A DNA stretch of 64,000 nucleotides, from NCBI GenBank assembly GCA_933228675.1, contig OW121741.1:72862629-72926628 (forward strand), given 5' to 3'. The position numbers and the translations under genes were made by a program. Origin of the DNA: Stomorhina lunata. Its lineage: Eukaryota; Arthropoda; Insecta; Diptera; Rhiniidae. The notes below the pieces were generated by a model. It saw nothing but the letters and a program-made list of their open reading frames with translations, did no database searches and was not told where the DNA came from. Shown one piece after another: positions 1-11,953 of this stretch (the stretch's first letter is position 1; every line of letters starts with the position of its first letter).

Positions 1-339
1 ATGTATCTATTCTTAACAAATCCAAAAAATACTACCTTAAATATCTGAAAAGTACATTTTATTTTCATATTTGGAACAAAACCAGGGAAGCCATTTTCCA
101 TCCCTGATACATATAATGGAGAATGTGTGTGTATAGTTGCGTGGGCGGTTTCACAAGTCAGGGAAAGTATTTTTTCCAACAGTGCTATTAATTTATTTCT
201 TCATATTAAAAGCTTTATTAAGTTGGAAACTTTTAGTCGAGCTTTTCTTTTGTATGAGAGTGAAGTTTTACTTGATCGACTTCGACAGCCACAGAACGAA
301 ACACATTTCGTCAGATACTGTCAAAAACAAGGTTAACAT
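1..339. other. No recognisable gene
   Basis: This AT-rich stretch leads up to the first retroelement fragment. The short open frames here have no recognisable domain and I see no RNA gene. Confidence 0.5.
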
Positions 340-1890
340 CAAGTGTAGAACGCCATTAAAAGCCTTAAACCCAACAAGGCCCCGGGGCAATGACAATATC
401 TTAGCGGAAATGCTTTTAGGCGATGTTAAAGGATCGGCGAGATCGTGCGTAAAATAGAAGAAGCTCTACCAACCTCCTGGAATAAAGGTATACTATTCAA
501 AATATCAAAAAAAGGTGACTCCAAAGACTGCAATAACTACAGAAGTATAACACTTCTTCCAATACCGAGCAAAATACTAAGTCGAGTAATTTTGAATAGA
601 ATTTCCGACGTAGTTTCCTCTACACTCCGCGAAAATCAGTTTGGGTTCAGAGAGATCGATCTTGTGTTAACCTAATCAACACAGTAAGAATAGTACTACA
701 GCAATGTAATGAATTCCGCACCCCCATTTACCAAGAGTGTATCGACTTTATGAAGACCTGCGACAATGTCAATAGGAGCTATCTATGAAGAATTTTAGAA
801 AATCGAAACATGTCAACAAAAATTGTGAACTTAATTCGGGCAATGTACGTGGATTTTAAACATCGGTTCTGTATAAAGGTAAATTGTCAAATCCGTTCAA
901 AGTTACTACTGGCGGGTTATTTTATAATTCGATTCGAAAGAAAAACTTTTCGAAACACAATGTATTAGGTATATAAAAACCAAAGGTTTTTCCTTCGAAT
1001 TACATAATAACCCACCTGGAGTAAGACAAGGATGTATCTTGTCACCTATACTTTTTATCCTCGTCATCGACAACATAATGCGCATGGCTCTGAATAGTAG
1101 AAACGTTATCTCATGGACACCCTTTTTAAAAATTTGAGGAGTTGGAATACGCTGATGTCTTCTAGGTCAAAGCTCAGGTTACCTTGAAGAAAACACTAAC
1201 GCCATCACTGTTGAATCTCGGTCAGCTGGTCTGAAAATCAATATTATCAAGACAAAGATTATGACTGAAGGCTATGGCGCAAACCTGTCGACACACGTCT
1301 ATGTGGATAACGAGGTTGGAACTTTGGTATCTACAAAAGGTGGCGCCGACAAGGATATTAAATTACGTATTTATAAGGCAAAATCTGCATTCGGCATTAT
1401 CCGCGCCATTTGGAAATCTCGGCAAATATCAACATCATCTAAGTTACGAATATGCAATTCGAATGTCAAGTCTATCTTGTATTACGGCTGCGAAACATGG
1501 ATGCGCACAAATGCCATCGATACGCGCCTACAAACCTTTACAAAGATATGCTTGCGGCAAATCCTTAATATATGTTGGCCGAATCGCATAAAAATTAATA
1601 TCTACTAAAAGCGACAAACCTAATCCCTGCTTCTATAGAGGTATGTGAACAGAAATGGCGGTGGATAGGCCACACACTTCGAAGGCCACATACAAACATT
1701 GCTTGACAATTGCTCCGTTGAAATCTACAAGGAGCGGCCGTCGATTTGTGCACATGGTAGAACGTGAAGAAGTTCAATTGATGCTGAGTTGCAAGCAGCA
1801 AACTATGCATGGAATGACGTATGCCTAACATCTCGCAATAAAGTTCGATATAAAAGGATATGCTCCACAGAAGAAGAAGCATATCAATCT
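340..1890 (+). mobile_element. Degenerate RTE-like non-LTR retrotransposon, plus copy
   Basis: Broken reading frames encode pieces of a non-LTR reverse transcriptase of the insect 'endonuclease-reverse transcriptase' type. Near 445-675 the fingers region reads KKGDSKDCNNYRSITLL, then an LRENQFGFR block. Near 1014-1075 comes PPGVRQGCILSPILF. The C-terminal region near 1261-1608 includes LVSTKGGADKDIKLRI and ILYYGCETW. Stops and frameshifts separate all blocks and the YADD segment is not intact, so the copy is dead. A short MITE interrupts it at about 911-1016. A second, inverted copy of the same family lies at 2100-3140. Clade assignment (RTE versus a near relative) is from motif style only. 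Confidence 0.75.
911..1016. mobile_element. Short MITE inside the RTE-like copy
   Basis: A segment of about 100 bp with imperfect terminal inverted repeats splits the reverse transcriptase between VTT and GVRQGC. The left arm begins GCGGGTTATTTTATAATTCG and the right arm ends CGAATTACATAATAACCC. Removing the segment brings the GVRQGCILSP block back next to its expected upstream residues. The exact ends and the target duplication are uncertain. Confidence 0.55.
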
Positions 1891-2099
1891 ATTATTAGGG
1901 GAGAAATCATAACGCCAGTGATAATAGGTATTTCGAATTACAAGGAACTATTAATAAGATTATAGCCTATATTATTTTATTGTCGTATGATACTCGTATG
2001 AAGATATATGGGCAGCACCCGTTTGTAAAGGTGTTTCTGACGAGCTAGTTATGTTAAACTTTTAAAAGCAACTTTTAAAAGGTGCAAACTTAGTAGCGG

Positions 2100-3140
2100 A
2101 ATCCCTGTACACAAAGGAAGATCTGTACTAAGCATTTGTCTTCTTCGGTTAAACCATTCTTTAATATCGGACTCAATTGCGAGATGTTAAGCATGAACAG
2201 TTTGCTGCTTGCAACTCTACATCAATTAAACTTCTTCATGTTCTAGCAGTTGCACCAAAATGACGGCTTCTTCCCTGTGGATTCCAACGAAGCGCTTGAC
2301 AAGCAATGTTAATATTTGGCCTTGTGTGGCTTATCCACCATCATTTCCGTTCACATACATAACTCTATGGAAGCAGGGATTTAGTTTGACGTGTTTAGTA
2401 GATCATGATTTCTTATGCGATTCGGCCACCATATATTAAGGATTTGCCGTAAGCATTTGTTTGCAAAGGTTTGCAGGCGTATATCGATGGCATTTGTGCG
2501 TTTCCAGGTTTCGCTAATATAATACAGGATGGATTTGACATTCGAGTTGTATATTTGCCAAGATTTCTAAAATACTCGGAGAATCCCGAATGCAGGTTTT
2601 GCTTTATTAATACTAGATTGAGGCCCTATGCTCCACTAGGAGTCAATGATAATAGAAGAATAAGAAGACAAATACGAGATTCAATGTCATCGTAGACGCC
2701 ACCTCTAGTAGATACCAAACTTCCTAGAAAATTTAATGTACCTAAACATCCAATAATCTCGTTATCCGCATTGATGTGTGTCAATGCGTTTGTGTCATAG
2801 CCTCCAGCTACAATCTTTGTCTTGGAAATATTGGTTTCCAGCCCAGCTGTCCAAGATTCAACCGTGGTAACTTTAGTAATTTCTTGAAGGTTATATAAGC
2901 GGAGTGTAGAAGAAACTGCGTCCGATATTCTGTTCAAAATTACTTACAAAATTACTTGGAAGAAGTGTTATTTCTCTTAAGTTGTTGAAGTCTTTATTCC
3001 AGTATGTTGGCAGAGTTTCTTCTAACCCATATTTTAGGCAAAAATGGGTGCCACAAACTCACTGGTCCTTCAACATAACATAAAAGCATCTCCGCTGTGA
3101 TATTGTCACTACCCGGGACTTTGTATTGTTGGTTGATTGT
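2100..3140 (-). mobile_element. Degenerate RTE-like non-LTR retrotransposon, minus copy
   Basis: The minus strand reads as the same element as 340-1890. It contains NRISDAVSSTLR (2900-2940), then GLETNISKTKI, then LGSLVSTRGGVYDDIESRI (2690-2860). The segment 2160-2440 is clearly similar to the reverse complement of 1640-1880. The reverse transcriptase core between the fingers block and the C-terminal block is deleted here. The two copies face away from each other around 1900-2100, giving a large imperfect inverted arrangement. No intact frame remains. Confidence 0.7.
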
Positions 3141-3869
3141 CCGAAATGCCAATTAATGGTTGGTTTCATTATACACTTCCATCAGTGATGTTAATGTTCA
3201 ATCCAATATTAATTGTTCATCCGAAGTTGAAAGAAGAGAACTATACTACTCAAGATGGGGCTGTTGGAGTATGTAGGTTCCATGTTGCTTGTGTGAGTCA
3301 AATTTTTCTTATATGATCTTTAAACTCTAATGTTTGTTAACTAACCTCATTGTACGTTTGAGTGACATATCTAGAAATTTCGTTAATACTAGCGTAATAA
3401 CATTTGGAAGCCGATTCCTTATGGAAGTAATAAAGGCATTTCGATGTCTTTATGATTCCAGTTTTTCTACATCAATTTTCCGATCGGCTTTTGACGTATC
3501 ATACCTCAGAGCCGCTACTTTTAGTCGAACTTTACACATATTGCATTTAAAAGTTAGGATCTGGAAATATAGACTTACCTAACCTCCCTCGTATTTAATT
3601 CGTGGATGTAAATTTATATATACAAACACCTACATACATACCCAGCAAAACTTTTCATTACCAAATAATAAGTTAAACAGCTAAACTATTGAACACGAAC
3701 TACTTACTCATTCACTGTTTAAGTCATTACATTAACATGGGGATGTCATTGGAGGCAAGTACTTACCAATTGCAGAAAAGTAATGACTTGGGTAAGCAAT
3801 TGGAAAACAGCAAAAACTTTTTGTTGTTGTTTTGTTTAAAAAATATATTTTTAAACGAAATACAACATT

Positions 3870-3950
3870 TTTTTTATGACCCCATGGGGGCTCGAACCCA
3901 GACCCCTACGACTGCTAGGAGGAGACTCTTCCACTGAGCTACTTCATATG
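3870..3950 (-). repeat. tRNA-Ala-like pseudogene or SINE head
   Basis: The minus strand has an A-box-like TAGCTCAGTGGAAGAG and a B box GGGTTCGAGCCC with tRNA-like spacing. The segment between them, including CTAGCAG in anticodon-loop position, resembles tRNA-Ala(AGC). The acceptor stem does not pair and the residue before the putative anticodon is C rather than T, so it is not a functional tRNA gene. It is most likely a tRNA-derived SINE head or a tRNA pseudogene. Confidence 0.5.
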
Positions 3951-4159
3951 TTGAAAACTTAGCAGCTTATAATTAATATATACAATTTTTATTTTTAGAT
4001 CCAAAATCATGTGACAATAACTTCGTTTTTCCCTGTTTTTTTTTTTTTTTTTGCTTTGTTGTAATTTTTGGAAAAATATTTCTATACGATTTTTTGTAAA
4101 TAAAGAAGTTTTTTTAATTATTTTAAAATTTAAATCTTTCTTTTTGTAAAAGTTTTTAT

Positions 4160-4615
4160 ACAACTTAAATGGCCTATAGTTACAACCTGTTAAGTCAAAG
4201 TCCGAGCTTATTTTATAATTCCATGGACATCGATCTTGTATGAATATTCTCCAATTTTATAGGCCTAGCTTTGAATAATTTTCATCTACTTGGTCTTTCC
4301 ATCGAAATTTCGGACGTCCTCTTCAACATTAAGTTTTGTGACATTTTTATTCTAATTGTATACTTTTTATAGTAATTGTTTTTTCCAAGTGAGGGTTACT
4401 AGCCCGTCGTCCTAACCCATTTTTATCGATCTAATAGGACAACTCTAGGTACATGTTAGCTCACTACATAAAGGGGTGTTAAACTAGTTTACCAGGTGAT
4501 ACCCCGAGGAGGTCACTGCCCACAGTTGAGATGAAGTATTACCCAGATAAGTTGGGCTTACCAAGATAAAACCAATCAGAACCGTGTTTGGTATCCAACA
4601 TCCTCTACATAATCA
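4160..4615 (-). mobile_element. RTE-tailed short repeat, copy D
   Basis: On the minus strand this runs from GATGTTGGATACC through TGTAGTGAGCTAACATGT to a tail carrying AAAGACCAAGTAGATGAAAA. It is collinear with the plus-strand copy at 6925-7310. The tail matches the 3' end of the RTE-like element at 27700-27800. It therefore looks like a deletion derivative or nonautonomous element that keeps the RTE 3' end. Confidence 0.55.
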
Positions 4616-4912
4616 AAATTGACTCATGGTGGTATTTTTTCATTACCGTGAGTTTGTTTTCCAAAATTTGTTTTACAGAAGGTAATATTTAAGTTCTTAA
4701 AATTCAAAAATCATTTAAAAAGACTCTTTTAATAAAAAAAATTGTTAGTCTTGGTGGGATTTGAACCGGGGCCATTCAGTTCAAATTGCCATCTTAATTA
4801 CAAATAAGTACTTCTGTAATAACTTAGTAGTTATTCGGAGGGTATGTTGTAGTCATTACAAGGTAACCAGTTATCAGACTACTTGCCATTACCAAAGTTT
4901 TGCTGGGATATA

Positions 4913-5429
4913 CTTTCATATGTAGTTAAATTTATCTTCTTTTCTCACTCTTTCTTATAAATACATACGTACATATATAAAACCTGATATCTTCACATAA
5001 GTCGTTACTCGTTTGTGAAAGATTTGTTTTTAAACTTTTACGTGACATATGAGTTTTAAACATTTATTTATTTCTTTAATTTCATCTCTTCTAAATTCAT
5101 TGTTTTTTATTTGTTTATTTGCTTTTCGAGTGAGTATTCGTATTCGCTATAAATCATTATTAAGTTCACGTGCTTTTAACAATTTTATTTATTGTTTTGT
5201 CGTTTATTTCGTATTTATCTTATCCGTCAGTCCGTCCGCCCAACTGCCAGTCCGTTCATTTATTTGTTGAATTTATTGGCATTCGACTTTGAATGTTTAG
5301 TTATTACATTTTGATCTAGATTTTAATTTCGTTAGCTTCAAACAACTGTTGCATTACTTTAGGATATTAATAAGGTTTATAGAAATTTTAAACTTGTTAC
5401 AGTTTAAGTACAAATGCCTAAAATTCTAG
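4913..5429. other. No recognisable gene
   Basis: AT-rich sequence with short frames lacking recognisable domains. Confidence 0.4.
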
Positions 5430-6060
5430 AGGTTCCCTTGACTTCCTCTCAAAAGAAATTTATGTTTTCAATAGCCTTTACAATGTTTTAGTTTTTCCAA
5501 AAGTTTTTCATTGACAGTTCAGAATTTTTGAAGTTTGATATTGCCATAGGCTGTATAAATGTTAGGCAGAATAAGGACAACTTTTACATTATAGGATAAG
5601 TCATCGGATAAAACAGAATGTCCTGGAGCGTTATCGACTAATAAAAGAATTTTGAAATCAAATTTTTAAGATAGTTTTTAAATTCGAAATAGAACAAAAT
5701 TTCTAATCGATCTTTAAACGGACACTAATATATCAAAAGAGCTTAAATTTAAAGTCTCCTTCAGCGCTTCCGCAAAAGAAGAGTTAATCGATTAAAGCTT
5801 CAGAGGACTTTATGTCTAGAGAATGGTTTCTCATTTTTGAAAAATGAGTTCTTGTAGGAAAAATTTCCCACAAAAAGACCTATTTCGACCTTTTTAAATA
5901 ATAAGGCCTTTTCTCCTTTTAAATCGTTGCTGGCCTTGAAGTCTTCGGAATTTCTGTTACTACTGGATAGAGCATTTCTGTTAAGATCTCGGTAAAAAAA
6001 GAGCTTTTTTTATTAGTAACTCCTTGCTCAATGCCACTTTTCGCTTAATTTGATCGTATA
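5430..6060 (-). pseudogene. pogo/Tigger-type transposase remnant
   Basis: The minus strand encodes LLLVDNAPGHSVL followed by NVKVVLILPN, the hallmark second-aspartate block of pogo/Tigger (DDE_1) transposases. Further upstream on the same strand SEDFKASN resembles the DNA-binding CENP-B-type region. Many stops and frameshifts interrupt it. A cut-and-paste transposase would once have acted in the nucleus; this copy cannot. Confidence 0.6.
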
Positions 6061-6077
6061 TCTATCTTAAAATTAAA

Positions 6078-6823
6078 ACAAGTAAGAAAGTGCTATAGTT
6101 GGTGAAGCCCGACCATACGATACCCTTCATTACTAAGGTCAAAGGTGTTATTTTTCCAGTATAAAGACAAATATTTGCTAATTTTTGCCATCACACAAAC
6201 ATTTTCTCAAAACTTACTATATTTAAAGTGTTTCCGTCATTTGAACTTATATGAGAGTTAGGGTCAAATGTGGACCGATTATCAAAAAATGCAAAAAAAT
6301 GCAAAAGTGCAAAAAATAAACTTGAAATTCTCATTATCTTTAGATTTACGAGCGTTTTAGTGATTTTTGTCTCATTTATTGCGTTTTTAAAGAAGATTTT
6401 GTATGGGAGCTATGGTCAAATGTGAACCGATTTCAACGAAACTTGGTACAGTGATATTAGTTTACATAAGCAGTATATTTTTTAAATGTCATGAAAAAAT
6501 ATTAATATTTGTGGCCAATATATCAATTCCGGGAAGTGGGATCTATGGGAGGTACCATAAAAAATGAACCGATTTTGACAAATTTCATAGCCATGGTCCC
6601 ATTATCAAAAAAAATGATCTGTGCCAAATTTCATCAAATTGATTACAAGGTTTACATGGGGGTCCTATCAGTCAGACGGACGGACGGACATCACAAAAAC
6701 GACTCAGAAAGTGATTCTAAGCCTATTTATACACTAAAAGGTGACAAATATTTCTATGCGTTACATACATCAGCACAAACTTATAACACCCTTTCCACCT
6801 ATTGTGGTGAAGGGTATAAAAAT
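6078..6823 (+). repeat. Dispersed repeat R, copy 1
   Basis: It begins ACAAGTAAGAAAGTGCTATA and ends GTGGTGAAGGGTATAAAAA. Inside are blocks shared with the other copies: GGGAGCTATGGTCAAATGTG, AATTCCGGGAAGTGGGA and the GACGGACGGAC motif. Short inverted segments ATACCCTTCA and TGAAGGGTAT lie near the two ends. There is no long open frame. Other copies lie at 17838-18624 (+), about 19170-19600 (-) and 60690-62905 (-, split). It could be a nonautonomous DNA transposon or Helitron-like; I cannot tell which. Confidence 0.7.
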
Positions 6824-6924
6824 CTTGGTTTAATTCGACATGCAAAAATGCAGTTAGATCTAGAAGGGAACCATTTAGAATCTGTCGTAACTACCAAAAT
6901 CCAGATACTGAATTGCTACATAAC

Positions 6925-7310
6925 AAGGGTGATGTAGGGGATGTTTGATGCCAAGGAACGGTTCTAATTATCATACATCTCAACTGTGGACAACGACCTC
7001 CTCGTGGTACCATCCGGGAACTATGTTAACACCCGTAAATGTAGTGAGCTAACATGTGCCGCGAGTTTTCCCATAACAACTATAAACATATGGACATCCT
7101 AGGTCTACTACCCCACTCCTGGAAAAAACAATTACTATGAAATAGCTAAAATTAGAATAAAAACGGCCCTCCTTGTGATAGAAACATCTATGAAAAGACC
7201 AAGTAGAGGAAAGACTTTCAAAGCTTAGCCTACGAAATTGGAGAATATTTGCACAAGATCGAAAAGCTTGAAACCCTAACAGGTTCTAAATATAGGACAT
7301 TTAAGTAAGT
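6925..7310 (+). mobile_element. RTE-tailed short repeat, copy E
   Basis: Plus-strand copy collinear with copy D at 4160-4615. Shared blocks include CATCTCAACTGTGG, GACCTCCTCG, TGTAGTGAGCTAACATGT, AAAAACAATTACTAT and an RTE-like tail with AAGACCAAGTAGAGGAAA. It ends near ACATTTAAGTAAGTAAGT. No usable frame is present. Confidence 0.55.
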
Positions 7311-7489
7311 AAGTGCATAACAAGGTGAGTTCTTCATGTGCCAAGGTACTAAGACGCTAGAAAGCTCACTGACCCGGTTGATCAAGGTAACCTTGTGGCT
7401 GAAATATTTGCCAGAAAGAAGCACTCAAAAGAATATCTGAACTATGTCTGATATATTTTTCGAGCTTGAGCTGTTTTATCGGATTTCAA

Positions 7490-8590
7490 CATAAATAAGT
7501 CTTTTAGGCCTGATGGCATACCACTGGTCTTGAACCAGTGTTCTTGGACGTTAGATCGTCCACTAGCCACCCTTTTCAGCACCTTGTTCCAACACATTAG
7601 AAATTCACCAGTTCTAATGTCTTGGAAGGTGAGTATTTTAACGCATTCGAAAGAGTTTGGACATGGTACACTTATATCAAAACTTGTTGCTTTTTGGCGT
7701 CTGTGGTAGTGACTTTTTTTCGGTTTATATCGAGTTTTTTCAGAGATTGCACTAAATATAAGAGTTGTTATAGATGGGATATCTTTAAACGAGTTCAAGA
7801 TTAATTCGGAGATACCGCAAAAATTCGTTCTTTTCCCTTATCTATTGCATATACATATTTCTAAATCAAACTTTCAACATTTGTCAATTGTAGGCTAAAT
7901 ATGACCGATGCCTCATACATCTAACCATGAGGCAAAACATGAATGATACGCTAAATTCAGACTTAATCATTATTTCCGAATAAGGCCGTGCTAATAGGGT
8001 TAACTTCAATGCCTAAAAAGCCCTGTCTTGTAAGGTAACACATCTGTAATAATGGGCGGTACAAATATTGCGGAATCAAAAACTCTTGATGTTCTTGGCA
8101 TACAAAAACAGTGTGATGTCTTTTGGACCGAAACCATTTTTCTAGTATCAAAAGAAGTATTCAAGTACCTCGGGTTTTTAATGTGGTGCAAGATGTACAT
8201 CACTCCATCTGATGTCCTCACTATGTATACCACCTTTGTATGTCCGTCATAAAATGGAATACAACTTTAATGTATGGACCGGTGCTTCAAAGTCTATTTT
8301 GGAGCTTCTCGACTGCGTTCAAGAGAGGGCAAAAGTGCTCATTGGTAATAGTCTATTGATTCACTGGAACATCGTCGCAATGTGGGCTGCGTTTCATTGT
8401 TCTATCGATATTGCAGTGGTAAGTGTTCTAACGAAATTAGATATCTTGCTCCTGAAACCCGTGCATTTCTACGTAGTACACGTTTTTCAGCCAGAGCACA
8501 TTCCTATGTAGTACAATGGCTAGTTGATCGCACTACAGACAATATGCGTTCTTTAGGCTATCCTCCTTCCCATAATTGTTTTTCCTGATT
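7490..8590 (+). pseudogene. Non-LTR reverse transcriptase remnant (CR1/Jockey-like C-terminus)
   Basis: Plus-strand fragments read FRPDGIPLVLNQCSW (7500-7560), a reverse transcriptase palm-entry block. Near 8250-8590 they read NVWTGASKSILELLDCVQER and then VGCVSLFYRYCSGKCSNEI. The last block is typical of the C-terminus of dipteran CR1/Jockey-group elements. Frameshifts and deletions separate the pieces and the catalytic core is not visible. Confidence 0.6.
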
Positions 8591-8599
8591 ATATCACAA

Positions 8600-10250
8600 T
8601 GCAAAGCATAAGTAGGGGCTATCCCCTAAGTGTTGGGTTAGGTTAAGCAGGTGACACAGGAGATGAGTAACAGTTTCTTCCTCCTCAACGTTATGACAAC
8701 TTCTACAGTAGTCATGACTCTGAAGATAATGTCTTCTAGCATGTAATCTTATCCTAAGCAGGTTTTTTCTGTATAAGTAATTTACCTATGTATTGGTCAA
8801 TATCCTCCTGACTGATGAGAGCTCCAAGTTTTGCTGGATTATCCGAGGTTGTCCAAGAATGTCTCGTCGTCTCATCTAGGGATGTCCGGCATTACCGAGT
8901 AAGAACGGATGTCGTAAAGACCAAATATTAAGAGTGAATGGCGGCAAGACTGTCCGTACAAAAACAAATATCTCTGTAGTATACTCGGCGGTTTTCTTGC
9001 CCAATAGATGAAATTTCAACCTGTAGAATACTACACAGTTCTGGGAGCTTGAAATAGATTTTCGTCCCTAACAGTGGGATGAAAAACAGTGTTCGATTTG
9101 GATCCATCCGTATATATCTCAAGGGTATCAACTCCAGATTTGGGTACCAGAGGTATCCACGGTGAAGGAGCGGTCGAAGAATGGGGTAAAAATGCAGTAG
9201 TAAATGTTTTTGGGAATAGTTCTGAGTTTATCCAAAATAGTGGAGTCACCTATAGATGAGTATATTTTTTGCAACCATCTCAAAGATCCAGACAGTAGGA
9301 GCAGGGAAAAGGCATCATGTGTTACGTAAGGCTCTTCTGCACGAATAGAGTGCAATGGCTGCTTTAGTCACCCTATATTGGGCGTTTAAGCTCCAGGACA
9401 AATTGGAGTCCCCAGTCGGGAAAGTGAACTAAGGAATCTTATATTTTCAAGTGAATAACACAAGTTCCGTTTTGGCGTGAATAACACCCAAGCCATTAGT
9501 AACGCTTTAGCAAGTTAGTATGGCGAGAGCGACATCCAGTCGTTGCGATATTACCCGAGACTGCAGCAGTAACATTAATTCTCTGAGGGATTTGTTAATA
9601 GCAAGGTTTCATAACAGGGGTGAGAAAACACCGCCCAAAGGAGTAACACGACATGCTACTTTGTAGACAGAAGCTTTACCCATGTTTGAGCTAATAATAA
9701 TAGGAGATAATTGAATTGTCGACTCCTAAGTCTGCCATTGCCGATGTAATATTAATATTATTAAAAGCTCCCTCTGTGTTAAGAAAGGCAACAAATGAAA
9801 GTGATGTGGAAAGTAGACACGAATTTATTGATAAGCGAAGATGTGCATCAATAATACGTTCCAGGGTTTAAAGAAGGAAAGAACTTCGGTTTAGTGTGAC
9901 TAGCTTTCCCAGCTTTAGGGATGAAGACTACCCAACATCTGGTCCAAGATTCGGGTATATGAGATAGCCTAAGACAACTCATATAGATCTGAATGAGCTA
10001 GGTAGTGATAAGGTCGGCATTATTTTGCAAATCTGCTGAGATAATGCCATCCAGTCCAGCAGCTTTGTATGGTTTATAACTGTCCAGAGCCCACTTGACC
10101 TTTTCCCAATTAATAGGGATGGGTGTGCATTCAAACACATTCGGATTATTGGGCATTGGCTCATTGTTAAGAGCCTTGAATCTGGGAAGTGAGTTTCCAC
10201 TGGTGGTTCAGCTGCCACAAGTTTTTTTAATGTAACCCGTGAAAGAAGCC
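8600..10250 (-). pseudogene. RNase H-bearing non-LTR retrotransposon remnant (I/LOA type)
   Basis: Read 5' to 3' on the minus strand, the region first encodes an RT block with KPYKAAGLDGIISADLQ (about 10020-10090). An RNase H start LEIYTDGSK follows near 9100-9130, then CFCTDSLAAIHS near 8930-8970. A C-terminal segment near 8640-8720 resembles the VEEEETVTHLLCHCP region of the related fragment at 12400-12660. RNase H downstream of RT is a property of I, LOA and related clades and not of Jockey. Frameshifts throughout make it nonfunctional. Confidence 0.6.
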
Positions 10251-11708
10251 GAGGTCGTCAGTGAGTGTTGGTCATAATCAAAAAAAGTCGGCACTCTATT
10301 ATATGTAGGATATGTAAAATTATATAACACTTACTCATATTCAATAGAAAACACTATACCATATTCTTCAGATCTGGCCTTAGAGACTAATTCTGTTAGC
10401 TGAAGAGTTAGTCGCCGAAACTGGGTCCTATTTTAAGGCTAAAGACATATCGTACAGTATAATTGGAAACAAAAATTGTACTACCGTTTTAATCGTTGTA
10501 TCGCTAGAAAAGCAAAACACAGCCATCGACAATTGAAAATTATTTATGACCCCAAATGACCTAAGCTTTTAATATAATCTGACAAATTGAACTTTTGATT
10601 TTCCATTTAAAGCTAAAAATCTATGTAGAACCAAAAAAACTATTTGTGGGTAAATCAGACAACAGATTAAGTCAACCATCTTGCATTTTTCTATTGTTCT
10701 TGAAAGTTGTGTCTATATATTTTATTGTACCTCCAAAAACATATCCATACAAATAAAGTTATTTATGTATTTTTTGTAATTATTTACTTTATGTGTTTGT
10801 GTGTCTTAAAGGAGAATTTAATTTAAAAATAATTGTTTTGCCGTTGAACAAATTAACGCACAATAAAAGTGTCACCGATGGCGCCAGTTTACTTACGCAA
10901 CTCTTCTTATTTTACAAGACGGCTGCGATAAATATTGTCGTCGACGTTGTTGTTGTCGTTGACGTTATATGAAAGATGCTGTATGTATGTGTGTGTGCTT
11001 ATTGTTGGTATGTAAAAAGCAGAACAAAAACAACAAATACATAGAATGAACACAAAAAAAAAACAAAGAATGAATGCCAAAGTTAAAAGCCAAATCTTTT
11101 ATAAAAACAATAAGAAAAATACAAAACGAAATAAACTTCGACCGTTTTGAGCCCTCTCCTATCCAAATTAAACTGTTTAAAGTGTTTGTTTGTGTGTGAG
11201 TTATGGACAATGACTAAAACAACAATAGGAAGATGAATATAAACAATGAAAAAGAGGAAGAGGGAACAACAACATCGTGTTCAAATCATGAAACACCAAC
11301 TAAGAATTGAAAAAATAGCAACAACTACAAACAGAAAGATCTATAGTGACCAGTCATTGTCAGCGCCATCCAATATCCAACAAATGTTCTTTAGAAGCAG
11401 AAACCATGAAATAGATGACTTTTTTTGTGTGACTTTTTCATTCATGCACAAAATCTACAAACCTAATTTGGAGAAGTATAACTAATAGAGGGTAACCTGG
11501 ATAATAGCTTCGAATTAATATCTTTCGATTGCCTTTATTATTTATTATCTGTTTTATTTAAAGAACTCAAAGCCGTGCTTATGCATATGGCGTCGCAGTA
11601 ACAGTTTTAGGTAAATTCCTCAATGCGCTGTCTGAGCGCTTAGAAGTTGCTCTTGCCACACTTGAGGGTTCTCAATGAACTGAGTTATTCACTCAAAGAC
11701 GAATCTTG
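10251..11708. other. No recognisable gene
   Basis: I see no coding or RNA gene here. A GT-rich simple run lies near 10980-11000 and a minus-strand GTAAGT donor-like site near 10893, but the reading frames around it close quickly. Confidence 0.4.
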
Positions 11709-11953
11709 ACATTCCAATTGGAACAAGGGGTACCTTCTCAGACAATTAGCTCCATCCGATTATATTTTTATACTCATTGAAAGGGACCTACTTTTTAACT
11801 CGAGCTCCGAACGGCAAATGTCTAATACTCAATAACCAGTAGCTAGATGAGTTATGATGTGAACCGCTTTTTTTAACATTTTATTTTTTTTCAGGTGGGT
11901 CAGGCCAGGAATCGAACTTGGGACCTATTGTATGCTAGGCGGGTGACTAACCG
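11709..11953 (-). mobile_element. tRNA-derived SINE, minus, 5' truncated
   Basis: The minus strand carries the SINE shared with 20479, 33176, 42935 and 53539. It has the B-box region AAGTTCGATTCCTGGCC, a poly-A linker, then the body with GAACCGC, TACTGGTTATTGAGTATTAG, TAGGTCCCTTTCAATGAG and TTCCAATTGGAATGT. The head is cut just before the A box, at GTGACTAACC. Confidence 0.7.

Larger units (their letters stand above)
3638..4912. mobile_element. Composite element bounded by CCCAGCAAAACTTT inverted ends
   Basis: The left end reads CCCAGCAAAACTTTTCATTA and the right end, reverse complemented, reads CCCAGCAAAACTTTGGTAAT. Both are flanked outside by ATA, a possible short target duplication. The interior is composite: a tRNA-like segment near 3870-3950 and an RTE-tailed repeat at 4160-4615. 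There is no transposase frame. The CCCAG...CTGGG termini next to AT resemble those of the 39874-40678 element, so the two may belong to one nonautonomous DNA-transposon group; that link is an inference. Confidence 0.5.

Noticed and set aside
3870..3950. Functional tRNA gene
   Set aside because: The A and B boxes fit, but the acceptor stem does not pair and the residue before the anticodon is not T.
10893..10978. Possible minus-strand SCAPER exon between CATACATACAG and GTAAGT
   Set aside because: All three frames contain a stop within the 85 bp, and the encoded text is low complexity.
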